From Lentzea flava (GTDB lineage: Bacteria; Actinomycetota; Actinomycetes; Mycobacteriales; Pseudonocardiaceae), in assembly GCF_014648475.1 (NCBI RefSeq), contig NZ_BMRE01000007.1:124001-188000 (forward strand): 64,000 nucleotides of DNA. The letters are read 5' to 3'. A program made the position numbers and the translations under genes. This document shows, piece after piece, positions 1 to 43,178 of the stretch. The number at the start of each line of letters is the position of its first letter. Position 1 is the first letter of the stretch. The notes beneath the pieces are model-generated. The model saw only the letters and a list, made by a program, of their open reading frames with translations, was not told the origin of the DNA and did no database searches.

Positions 1-626
1 GCGGCGAGGTGCAGGGCCACCAGCGACGACGAGCAGGCGGTGTCGACGGTGACGGCGGGGCCTTCGAGGCCGAGGAGGTAGGAGATGCGGCCGGACAGCA
101 CCGAGGCGGCGAACGCGGTGGTGGCGTAGAGGCCGACGTCCTCGCCGGAACGGGAAAGGAGATCGGCGTAGTCCTGCGAGGTGGTGCCCATGAACACGCC
201 GGTCTTGCTGCCGCGCAACGACTGTGCGTTCACCCCGGCGCGTTCCAGTGCCTCCCAAGCGGTTTCGAGCAGGAGGCGTTGCTGCGGGTCCATGACCACG
301 GCTTCACGCGGTGAGATGCCGAAGAACCCGGCGTCGAACGACGCCGGGTCTTCGAGGAATCCGCCCTCGATCGTGGCCGTGTCCAGTTCGGACAGGTCCC
401 AGCCGCGGTCGGTGGGGAAGCCGCCGATCACGTCCCTGCCTTCGGCGACGACCTGCCAGAGGTCCTCCGGCGACGCCACGCCGCCGGGGTACCGGCACCC
501 GATGCCCACGATCGCGATCGGTTCCACCGCCGCCGCGATCAGCTGCTGGTTCTGCCTGCGCAGCCGGTCGATCTCCTTCAGTGACGACCGCAGAGCCTCG
601 ACGTACTGGTCACCAGAGGTGGTCAT
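1..626 (-). CDS. Modular type I PKS, N-terminal part of module 8 (runs off the left edge)
   Basis: Partial gene; only about 208 N-terminal residues are visible. An ATG at 626 follows a GAAGGA ribosome binding site and lies 24 bp after the TAG of the upstream PKS. The protein begins with a short charged docking helix ([20 protein letters not shown]), then a ketosynthase starting near residue 35 ([15 protein letters not shown]) and including the active-site cysteine in DTACSSSL. It takes the chain from the six-module PKS just upstream, so I call it module 8 by position. AT specificity and reductive domains lie outside the window. Family assignment is certain; module content beyond KS is unknown. 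Confidence 0.95.
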   Translation of the reverse strand, partial: MTTSGDQYVEALRSSLKEIDRLRRQNQQLIAAAVEPIAIVGIGCRYPGGVASPEDLWQVVAEGRDVIGGFPTDRGWDLSELDTATIEGGFLEDPASFDAGFFGISPREAVVMDPQQRLLLETAWEALERAGVNAQSLRGSKTGVFMGTTSQDYADLLSRSGEDVGLYATTAFAASVLSGRISYLLGLEGPAVTVDTACSSSLVALHLA

Positions 627-650
627 CGCGCTTCCTTCTCGGATCGCCCG

Positions 651-28139
<27,489 letters not shown>

Positions 28140-28175
28140 TGGTCCGTCCTCATTTCGTGCGGGCAAACACTGCTT

Positions 28176-35963
<7,788 letters not shown>

Positions 35964-36232
35964 GCCGACGGCGCTCCCTATTTACTGGCGACGAGGCTTG
36001 CACCTCGGGCGATGCTAGCCTCGGCCTCATCAGCGCGGTAAGTAGGAAATCCCCTAGCACCCCCCTAGTACCCCCCTATCCTCCGGCACCGGGGAGCTTT
36101 TCCCTGGCCGAGGAGTTTTGCGGAGCGAAGCCGGTGCTAATCTTCAATCACCAGCCGGGAAGAGATGTTCGAAACAATGTCACCGGTTTCATTCTGCAAA
36201 ATGTTTCACCTACTCCTCGGAGGGGCATCGAC
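35964..36232. promoter_or_regulatory. Divergent promoter region between PKS operon and starter-supply operon
   Basis: 269 bp without a gene. It contains three CCCCTAG/T heptamers starting at 36051, 36062 and 36073 (exactly 11 bp apart, the spacing bound by SARP activators) and a 16-mer at 36042-36057 (gtaggaaatcccctag) matching 13 of 16 positions of the PimM-type operator CTVGGGAWWTCCCBAG. TAGCAT at about 36018-36013 (minus strand) could be the PKS -10 box. TAATCT near 36137 could serve the plus-strand operon. Further down are short repeats of GTTTCA and a GGAGG ribosome binding site for the chorismatase. Promoter assignments are by eye. Confidence 0.6.
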
Positions 36233-37255
36233 ATGACTCAGGAACAGCAGACGGTGGACCTTCCCCGCTCCGTCTTCACCGGCCTGGCCGAAGCCCGCGG
36301 CGGCGCGGTCACCGGAAACGTTCTCGGAGTCATCAACTACACCACCGAATGCACCGGCCCGCGGGTGGAGAACGGCCGGCTGACGCTGGACCTGCACATG
36401 GCGGCAGACGCCGGCGAGGCATTCGCGGAGGTGTGGACGACCGGGCGCGAGGTCGTGACCGGTGAGCACCACGGCGTTGTTTACGCCCATGACGGCGAGT
36501 ACCTGCTCGTGGCCGGCCGGATCGCACCGGCGGGCCGTTACACCGAGGACACCCGCGCGGCCTACGTCGCGGCGCTGGACCTGATGGACACCCTCGGTTA
36601 CAAGAACTGCTTCCGCATGTGGAACTTCATCAACGACATCAACGCCGACAACGCCGACGGGCTCGAGGTCTACCGCGACTTCTGCAAGGGCCGCGCCGAG
36701 GCGTTCGAGCTGTTCCACTTCGGCGACTCCGAGGTGCCGAGCGCGACCGGAATCGGCTCGCTGGGCGGCGGGATCGCGTTCTACTTCCTCGCCTCCCGCT
36801 CCGCCGCGCTGACGTCGGTGGAGAACTCCAAGCAGATGGCCGCCTACCACTACCCGAGGCAGTACGGGCCCCGCCCGCCGAAGTTCGCGCGGGCCACCTA
36901 CCTCGCCACCACGCACACCGACCGCAGGTCAGGGCAGATCTACGTGGCAGGCACCGCCAGCATCCGCGGGCACGAGACGCTGCACGCCGGTGACATCGAG
37001 GCCCAGGTGAAGCTGTCCCTGGACAACATCGAGCACCTCATCTCCGACGAGAACCTGGCGGCCTACGAGATCACGCAGGGCAATTCCCTGCACAACCTCG
37101 ACAACATCAAGGTCTACGTCCGCCACCGCTCCGACATCCCGGCCGTGCGCAGGATGTGCGAGGAGCGTTTCTCCCCGAACGCTCACATCCAGTACCTGAA
37201 CGTCGACGTGTGCCGCGCCGATCTCCTCGTGGAGATCGAGGGCATCGTCGCCTGA
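36233..37255 (+). CDS. Chorismatase, probably 3-hydroxybenzoate-forming (Hyg5 type)
   Basis: 340 residues, the usual size of FkbO/RapK/Hyg5 chorismatases, which split chorismate to pyruvate plus a ring acid. Family landmarks are the VAGTASIRGHETLHAGD block (residues 238-254) and the C-terminal DVCRADLLVEIEG. FkbO-type enzymes make a dihydroxycyclohexene acid, while Hyg5-type enzymes make 3-hydroxybenzoate. From memory, Hyg5 is distinguished by Gly240 and Cys327, and by direct counting this protein has Gly at 240 and Cys at 327. I therefore infer 3-hydroxybenzoate. ATG at 36233 has GGAGG upstream. First gene of a three-gene operon with DAHP synthase and an FAD hydroxylase, facing away from the PKS whose loading ligase would use the product. 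Confidence 0.9.
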   Translation: MTQEQQTVDLPRSVFTGLAEARGGAVTGNVLGVINYTTECTGPRVENGRLTLDLHMAADAGEAFAEVWTTGREVVTGEHHGVVYAHDGEYLLVAGRIAPAGRYTEDTRAAYVAALDLMDTLGYKNCFRMWNFINDINADNADGLEVYRDFCKGRAEAFELFHFGDSEVPSATGIGSLGGGIAFYFLASRSAALTSVENSKQMAAYHYPRQYGPRPPKFARATYLATTHTDRRSGQIYVAGTASIRGHETLHAGDIEAQVKLSLDNIEHLISDENLAAYEITQGNSLHNLDNIKVYVRHRSDIPAVRRMCEERFSPNAHIQYLNVDVCRADLLVEIEGIVA

Positions 37256-37290
37256 AACGTCCAGCGGAACCAGCCACAGGAGCGAGAACA

Positions 37291-38499
37291 ATGCCTCAGA
37301 CGGTGAAGCTGACGGAGTTCACGCACACGCGTGCCGCGACGCCCTGGATGACGTTGCCCGCGACCCAGCAGCCCCACTGGCACCACCACCCCGAGTTCGA
37401 CCTGATCGAAGCCGAACTGTCCGGCGCGCTCCCCCTGGTCGCGCATTCCGAAATTCGCGAGGCGAGGCGTGCTCTCGGTCTCGCCGCGCTCGGCGAGGCG
37501 CGCGTGCTGCAGCTCGGAGACTGCGCGGAGTCCTTTTCCGACGCCGATCCCGCGACGACCCTCCGAAAAGTGCGGAACATCCAGAAGATCGCTTCCCGGC
37601 TCGCGGAACGCACGGGCCAGGAGGTGGCACGTTTCGGACGGATGGCGGGCCAGTACGCGAAGCCACGTTCGAGCAACTTCGAAACGGTGGACGGGGTCGA
37701 TCTGCCGTCGTTCCGCGGCGAGCTGGTCAATTCGTTTGAACCCGATAATTTCGCACGCCGGCACGACCCGGAACGAATGCTGAAGGCCTATGACGCGTCG
37801 GCCGCCGTTATCCGAGAAGTGCGCGCCCATTGGACGGGAAGTGTCGAGGAACTGTCCGGTGGCCCGTGGGTAGCTCACGAGGCATTGGTGCTGGATTACG
37901 AGAACGCGCTCATCCGCACGGACGAGCGCACCGGCGAGCAGTTCCTCACCTCGACGCACTTCCCGTGGATCGGCGAGCGCACCCGCCAGCTCGACCACGC
38001 GCACGTCAGCATGTTCGCGGCGATCGCGAACCCGGTCGGCTGCAAGATCGGCCCCACCGCGGACCCGGAGACCGTGGTGCGGCTGTGCCAGCTGCTCGAC
38101 CCGCACCACACGCCCGGCCGCCTGACGCTGATCGTCCGCATGGGACGTGAGGACATCCACGTCGCGCTGCCGCCGATCGTGCGTGCCGTGCAGCGCGCTG
38201 GCCACCCCGTCGTGTGGCTGTCGGATCCCATGCACGGCAACACCGTCACGGCCGAGTCTGGGCGAAAGACTCGACATGTCAGCCATATCATCGAGGAGGC
38301 CACGGCGTTCCGGCACATCCTGGAGACCGAGGGCGCGCACGCGGCCGGCTTGCACCTGGAAGTGGCCGCGACCGACGTGACGGAGTGCGTCGGCGGGCCT
38401 GTCCCCGACGAGAACGCTCTCTCCGAGCGCTACGAGACCCTCTGCGACCCGCGTCTGAACCCCGCTCAGGCGCTCGGAGTGATCGACTCGGTTTTCTGA
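37291..38499 (+). CDS. Class II DAHP synthase (PhzC/RifH type)
   Basis: 402 residues, matching the roughly 400-residue secondary-metabolism class II 3-deoxy-D-arabino-heptulosonate 7-phosphate synthases. It condenses phosphoenolpyruvate with erythrose 4-phosphate at the head of the shikimate pathway. Visible landmarks are the metal-binding cysteine region VLQLGDCAESF near residue 70, EDIHVALPP, and DPMHGNT with the metal-site Asp/His. Such extra copies are common in clusters that need chorismate-derived building blocks and usually escape aromatic amino-acid control. It starts 35 bp after the chorismatase with AGGAG upstream of ATG, so it probably boosts chorismate supply for starter synthesis. 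Confidence 0.93.
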   Translation: MPQTVKLTEFTHTRAATPWMTLPATQQPHWHHHPEFDLIEAELSGALPLVAHSEIREARRALGLAALGEARVLQLGDCAESFSDADPATTLRKVRNIQKIASRLAERTGQEVARFGRMAGQYAKPRSSNFETVDGVDLPSFRGELVNSFEPDNFARRHDPERMLKAYDASAAVIREVRAHWTGSVEELSGGPWVAHEALVLDYENALIRTDERTGEQFLTSTHFPWIGERTRQLDHAHVSMFAAIANPVGCKIGPTADPETVVRLCQLLDPHHTPGRLTLIVRMGREDIHVALPPIVRAVQRAGHPVVWLSDPMHGNTVTAESGRKTRHVSHIIEEATAFRHILETEGAHAAGLHLEVAATDVTECVGGPVPDENALSERYETLCDPRLNPAQALGVIDSVF

Positions 38500-38518
38500 T
38501 CCGCAGACAGGGAAACAG

Positions 38519-40120
38519 ATGACGTCACCGCAGACCTCCGGCCGGGCTGCAGCCACCACCGCGGACGTCGCGGTGGTCGGCTGCGGCCCGGTCGGCCTCG
38601 TTCTGTCCATCCTCCTCGCGCACAAGGGATGGCGGGTCGTCATCCTGGAGAAGTACCGCGGGCAGTACCCGTTCCCGCGCGTCGTCGCGTTCGACGGGGA
38701 GACCGCGCGCTCGTTCGCCGCCGCCGGCATCGGCGCCGACCTCATGGAGCTCGGCGAACCGCTGGGGCAGTACATGTTCCAGAACGCCGAGGGCCGCGAG
38801 CTGTTCTCGTTCGAGGCACCGTACGAGCCGGGCAGGGACGGCTGGCCGATCGCGACGGTCATGCACCAGCCGACGTTCGAGAAGGCGTTGCGCGAGCACG
38901 TCGCCACGCTGCCGAACATCACGACGTTGTTCGGGCACAAGGTGGAGGCGATCACCGACCACGGCACCCACGTGTCGCTCACGGCGCCCGGCCCCGACCA
39001 CGAGGGCGACGTCACGGCGTCGTGGGTCGTCGGCTGCGACGGCGCGAACAGCTTCGTGCGCGACGTCATGGGCACGAAGATGATCGACCTGAACTTCCGG
39101 CACGACTGGTTGCTGGTCGACGTCGTCTTCCACGAGAAGCGCACGTTCCGCCCCAACGACGTGCAGGTGTGCGACCCGGCCCGGCCCACCACGATCGTCG
39201 CGTCCGGGCGTGGACACCGGCGGTGGGAGTTCATGCGGCTGCCCGGCGAGACGATCGAAGAGCTGTCCACTGTGGAACGCATGTGGGAGCTGCTGAAGCC
39301 CTACGACGTGACTCCCCAGAACGCCGACCTGACGCGGAACATCGTCTACACGTTCCAGGCGGCGCTGGCGGACAAGTGGCGCGAGGGCAGGCTGCTGCTG
39401 GCCGGCGACTCGGCGCACCTGATGCCGCCGTTCGCCGGGCAGGGCATGTGTTCGGGCATCCGGGACGCGGCGAACCTCGCGTGGAAGCTCGACCTCGTGC
39501 TGCGGGAGGTGGCCTCGGACGCGTTGCTCGACGCGTACCAGGCCGAACGTGCCCTGCAGGTGCGGCACACGATCGAGATGTCCATCGAGGTCGGCAAGAT
39601 CGTCTCCGAGCTCGACCCCGTCGCCGCAGCGCGGCGTGACGCGTTCCTGATCGCCATGCAGGCCAAGCCCGAGGGCGTCGACCTCGCCCCCTCCGCCTAC
39701 GCGCTGGAGGACGGGATCGTGCGCAGGACCCCGGAGGTCTCACTCCCGGACGGCGAGCTGTCGCCGCAGGGCGTCGTGGCCCGCGGGACCGAGCGCGACC
39801 GGTTCGACGAGGTCGTGGGACGCGGGTGGCAGCTGATCACCACCCTCGACCCGTACGAGGCGCTGGGCGAGGACGAGCTCGAGTTCCTCAAGACGCTCGG
39901 CGCGCACCTCGTGCGGGTCATGCCGGCGGGGATCCCGCCGAAGATCGCCAGGGCGCACGAGGTCGTGGACGTGCAGCGGCTGTACCTGCCGTGGCTCGCC
40001 GGGCACCGGAAGGTCGCCGCGCTGGTGCGGCCGGACTACTACGTGTTCGGGTTCGCGAAGGACCGTGCGGATCTGCCCCAGCTGGTGCAGGAGCTGAAGG
40101 CGCAGCTGCCGCTGCTCTGA
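38519..40120 (+). CDS. FAD-dependent aromatic hydroxylase (MhpA-like)
   Basis: 533 residues, class A flavoprotein monooxygenase. It has the N-terminal FAD motif VVGCGPVGL, the DG motif in GCDGANSFVRD and the GD motif in LLLAGDSAHLMPPFAGQGM. Overall it most resembles 3-(3-hydroxyphenyl)propionate hydroxylase (MhpA) proteins, which hydroxylate meta-hydroxylated phenols. Being the third gene behind a chorismatase that probably makes 3-hydroxybenzoate, it may hydroxylate the free starter, the loaded aryl group or the finished phenol. Epoxidation or polyene oxidation is an alternative role. It starts 19 bp after the DAHP synthase and ends before a strong bidirectional hairpin. Confidence 0.88.
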   Translation: MTSPQTSGRAAATTADVAVVGCGPVGLVLSILLAHKGWRVVILEKYRGQYPFPRVVAFDGETARSFAAAGIGADLMELGEPLGQYMFQNAEGRELFSFEAPYEPGRDGWPIATVMHQPTFEKALREHVATLPNITTLFGHKVEAITDHGTHVSLTAPGPDHEGDVTASWVVGCDGANSFVRDVMGTKMIDLNFRHDWLLVDVVFHEKRTFRPNDVQVCDPARPTTIVASGRGHRRWEFMRLPGETIEELSTVERMWELLKPYDVTPQNADLTRNIVYTFQAALADKWREGRLLLAGDSAHLMPPFAGQGMCSGIRDAANLAWKLDLVLREVASDALLDAYQAERALQVRHTIEMSIEVGKIVSELDPVAAARRDAFLIAMQAKPEGVDLAPSAYALEDGIVRRTPEVSLPDGELSPQGVVARGTERDRFDEVVGRGWQLITTLDPYEALGEDELEFLKTLGAHLVRVMPAGIPPKIARAHEVVDVQRLYLPWLAGHRKVAALVRPDYYVFGFAKDRADLPQLVQELKAQLPLL

Positions 40121-40146
40121 CCACCACCGCGAGGACCACGAGCCAG

Positions 40147-40181
40147 GCGCCGGCGACGACCACGACGGTCGTCGCCGGCGC
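40147..40181. terminator. Bidirectional hairpin terminator
   Basis: A perfect inverted repeat with 14-bp arms (40147-40160 and 40168-40181, arm gcgccggcgacgac) and a 7-nt loop. It lies between the convergent hydroxylase (stop at 40120) and LAL regulator (stop at 40246). There is no U-tract, as usual in actinomycetes. Nothing else is visible in 40121-40245. Confidence 0.8.
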
Positions 40182-40245
40182 GTAGTGGCGGAAGCAGCAG
40201 GGGAACGCGACCTCCCGGCTCGGCCCTCCGCAGGGGCAGCGTATT

Positions 40246-42984
40246 TCAGGCCGTGCTCGGCAGGTACGAGTGCAGGTCCGCGGGCAGGTCCTTGCGGTAC
40301 TTGACGTTCAGCTTCCGGTACACCCTCGTGAGGTGCTGCTCGATCGTCGACGGCGTGATGTACAGCTTCGACGCGATCTCCCGGTTCGTGTACCCGACGG
40401 CCGCCAGCGCCGCCACCCGCCGTTCGGCATCCGTCAGCGTGGCAATGGGATCGACCGGCTTCTCCTCCGCCGGGGCGTCCTCGGCGTCGGCTTTGCCGCG
40501 CGAGGGCAGCAACTCCTCGCACAACTCGGCGGCGTCGCACACGTTCGCGACGTGCCACGCCCTGCGCGCCACGGTCCACGCACGGCGGTGCTCGCGCAAC
40601 GCCTGGTGCGCCTTGGACAGGTCGGCGAGAGCGCGCGCCAGTTCGTACTGGTCGCCGTACTCCTCCAGCACCGCCACGGCGTCGCGCAACAGCTGCGGCC
40701 GGTTGTGCGGCTGGTTGGTGGCGGCGAGCAACCGCAACGCCACCCCGCGCGTGCGGGACGCGTCCGGCCCCAGCCGGGCCAGCTGCTCGTTGATCAGCCG
40801 CTTGGCCTCGTCGCGGTTGGCGCCGTGCAGCAGCCAGGCCTCCGCGGCCGAGGTCCGCCACGGCACCAGACCGGGCCGGTCCACGCCCCAGGAGGTCATC
40901 AGCTCGCCGCAGGACAGGAAGTCCGCGAGCGCCGCGTAGTGCCGGGACGTGGCCAGGTAGTGGTGGCCTCGCGCGTACAGGTAGTGCAACCCGTACCGGG
41001 ACTGGAACATCGCCTCGGGCACCGGTTGTTCCAGCAACGCCGCGGCTTCCTCGTGCCGGCCCCTCTTCGTGGCCGCGTTGATGAGGATTCCCAGCGGCAT
41101 TCCCAGCGCGACCCCCCACCCGCCGGCGGGCATGACGTCCAGCGCGGTCTGCGCGTGCTCGAACGCCGAGCCGAGATCGCCGCGCCGCAACGACACCTCG
41201 GCCCGCACGCACGAGAAGAACGCCCGTGCCACGACGAGGTTCTTGGCCCGCGCCTCCTCCAGCAGCCGGTCGCACCAGTGCGCGGCCACGTCGAGCCGGT
41301 CCGCGTACACCAGGGCCTGCAACGCGAGCATCGCCGACTCCGGCCCCCACGACGCGCTGTCGGAGGGTCTCGCCGCCTGCAGGACGTGTTCGGCGTCCGT
41401 GGCGGACTCGTCGTTGGGGCCGTAGGTCAGCACGTTGGCCAGAGCGGCGACGGCCTTCAGCATCGGCCCGGACGTCAGGCTGACCGTCCTGGCCTTCACC
41501 GGCTCCGCCAGGGGACGCCGCGCCAGCGTCGGATGCGAGCAGGCCAGCCACAGCTCCACCGCCCGCAGGCCGCTGCCGGAGGACCGCCGGATCCGTTCCA
41601 GGGCCTCGGTGGCCTCGTCGACGTGGCAGTTCCACAGCATCGGCTGCACCAGTGACGTCACGTCGCGATCGGAGAGCTGCCCTGCCCGCATCGCCGGGAC
41701 CACGGTGCCCAGCCGGCGTCCGGCGGCGGAGGGGTTGACGCGCCACTCCACCCGGACGAGCTTCGCCGCGATGGCCGCCCTGCCGTGCACCTCGACGCAC
41801 GCACGATGGGCGAGCTCCAGATACCGCAACGCCGTGTCGATCTGCTCGTCGCGCAACGCGTGTTCGGCGGCCTCCTCGAAGACCGGCACCATCCACGGGT
41901 TCTCGGAGTGGTCGGCCATCACCAGGTAGGGCGCCACCTCGGTGGCGGGCGCGCCTTCGTCGTGCAGCAGCAGCGCCGCCCCGAGGTACATCTCCTTGCG
42001 GTCCTGAGTGGACAGATCGTCCAGCACGGCGGTGCGGGCGGCGGGGTCGCGGAACCAGCCGTCGCCGAGCAGGCCCGCCTCGTTCATCACGTCCAGCGCC
42101 GACGCCACGGCCTCGGCGTCGACGCGGGCCAGGCGGCTCAACGACTCGCGGGTCGCGTTCTCCCCCGTCACGGCCAGGGCCCGCGCGACCGGCAGCACGT
42201 GGTCGTCGCAGCGGTGCAGGCAGCTGACCAGCGCACGCCGGTAGCCGGGGCCGATGACGAGGCCGCCGTCGTCGCGCGGCTTGCACAGGCGCTGGTCGTC
42301 GAGCAGCGACCGGATCAGCAACGGGTTGCCGCCCGTCAGCCTCATCGCGTCCGCCGCGTGCCGTGGCGACTCGAACAGCTCGTCCACCGCACCCAGTGGT
42401 GCCAGCGGGACGTCCCGGCAATGCGGGTGCCGCAACAGTTCGGTGTGCAGCGGGGTGTGCGCGGCGCGCGGTGACGCGGTCTCGCTCAGCATCAGCAGCA
42501 CCTTGGCCTGGCCGAGCCGCCGGATGAGGTAGAGCAGCCAGTGCAACGACGGCGGGTCGGCGTGCTGGACGTCGTCGACGCCGATCACCAGCGGCGTCTC
42601 GGCCGTCAGGTCCAGCAACGCGATGCACAGCGCGTGCAGCTGCCGGGCCGACGGGCCGTCGGCGGACCGCGCGGCGGCGTCGAGGAGTTCGCCCACCTCC
42701 GCCGGAACGTCCAGCGGGTGGAAGATCTGGCTCACCACGCCGAAAGGCAGGTCCTTTTCGAACGCCGAACAGGTCGCCTTCACGAAACTGACGCCGGACG
42801 CCTCGCCGAACGCGTGCAGCAGCTCGGTCTTCCCGCTCGCCACCGGCCCGGTCAGCAACGCGACCCTTCCGGATCCTGACAGGGAGTCCGTCAACAGCGT
42901 CTGCAGGGTGGCCCACTGGTCGTCGCGCTCGATGAGTCCCGCGAGCCTTGCCCTGGTCACACTGTTGTCGGACGTCCTGGTCAT
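40246..42984 (-). CDS. LAL-family (large ATP-binding LuxR) transcriptional activator
   Basis: 912 residues. N-terminal P-loop LLTGPVASGKT (about residues 40-50) and a Walker B-like LVIGVDDVQHAD, a long helical central region, and a C-terminal LuxR helix-turn-helix: LTDAERRVAALAA, GYTNREIASKLYI, TPSTIEQHLTRVYRKLNV. This is the architecture of pathway-specific activators of macrolide and polyene clusters (PikD, NysRI/AmphRI type). ATG at 42984 has AGAGG upstream; an in-frame extension upstream to 43131 has no better start. It is divergent from the glycosyltransferase operon and probably activates the PKS and tailoring operons. Confidence 0.93.
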   Translation of the reverse strand: MTRTSDNSVTRARLAGLIERDDQWATLQTLLTDSLSGSGRVALLTGPVASGKTELLHAFGEASGVSFVKATCSAFEKDLPFGVVSQIFHPLDVPAEVGELLDAAARSADGPSARQLHALCIALLDLTAETPLVIGVDDVQHADPPSLHWLLYLIRRLGQAKVLLMLSETASPRAAHTPLHTELLRHPHCRDVPLAPLGAVDELFESPRHAADAMRLTGGNPLLIRSLLDDQRLCKPRDDGGLVIGPGYRRALVSCLHRCDDHVLPVARALAVTGENATRESLSRLARVDAEAVASALDVMNEAGLLGDGWFRDPAARTAVLDDLSTQDRKEMYLGAALLLHDEGAPATEVAPYLVMADHSENPWMVPVFEEAAEHALRDEQIDTALRYLELAHRACVEVHGRAAIAAKLVRVEWRVNPSAAGRRLGTVVPAMRAGQLSDRDVTSLVQPMLWNCHVDEATEALERIRRSSGSGLRAVELWLACSHPTLARRPLAEPVKARTVSLTSGPMLKAVAALANVLTYGPNDESATDAEHVLQAARPSDSASWGPESAMLALQALVYADRLDVAAHWCDRLLEEARAKNLVVARAFFSCVRAEVSLRRGDLGSAFEHAQTALDVMPAGGWGVALGMPLGILINAATKRGRHEEAAALLEQPVPEAMFQSRYGLHYLYARGHHYLATSRHYAALADFLSCGELMTSWGVDRPGLVPWRTSAAEAWLLHGANRDEAKRLINEQLARLGPDASRTRGVALRLLAATNQPHNRPQLLRDAVAVLEEYGDQYELARALADLSKAHQALREHRRAWTVARRAWHVANVCDAAELCEELLPSRGKADAEDAPAEEKPVDPIATLTDAERRVAALAAVGYTNREIASKLYITPSTIEQHLTRVYRKLNVKYRKDLPADLHSYLPSTA

Positions 42985-43178
42985 GATGATGTACCTCTCG
43001 CCACGACGGTCAGCCACGAGGGTCGCAGGTGGACACACCCTCATCAAATCGATACGTGCCGGTTCTAGGTGTTCTCCTGGAGCTGGGACGTCATCCGGGA
43101 CACACGCCCGCGGCGTCCGGCAGGCTCGCACTCACAGTGTCATGTCCTCGTTGGGTGTCAGCCCGAAGGGTGAAGTCC
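42985..43178. promoter_or_regulatory. Divergent promoter region, LAL regulator / tailoring operon
   Basis: 194 bp between two divergent genes, so it must hold both promoters. A ribosome binding site (GAAGGG) precedes the glycosyltransferase ATG, and AGAGG precedes the regulator. The segment around 43040-43075 is less GC-rich than its surroundings, as expected of a promoter, but I cannot pick out convincing -35/-10 boxes or an operator. Confidence 0.4.
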
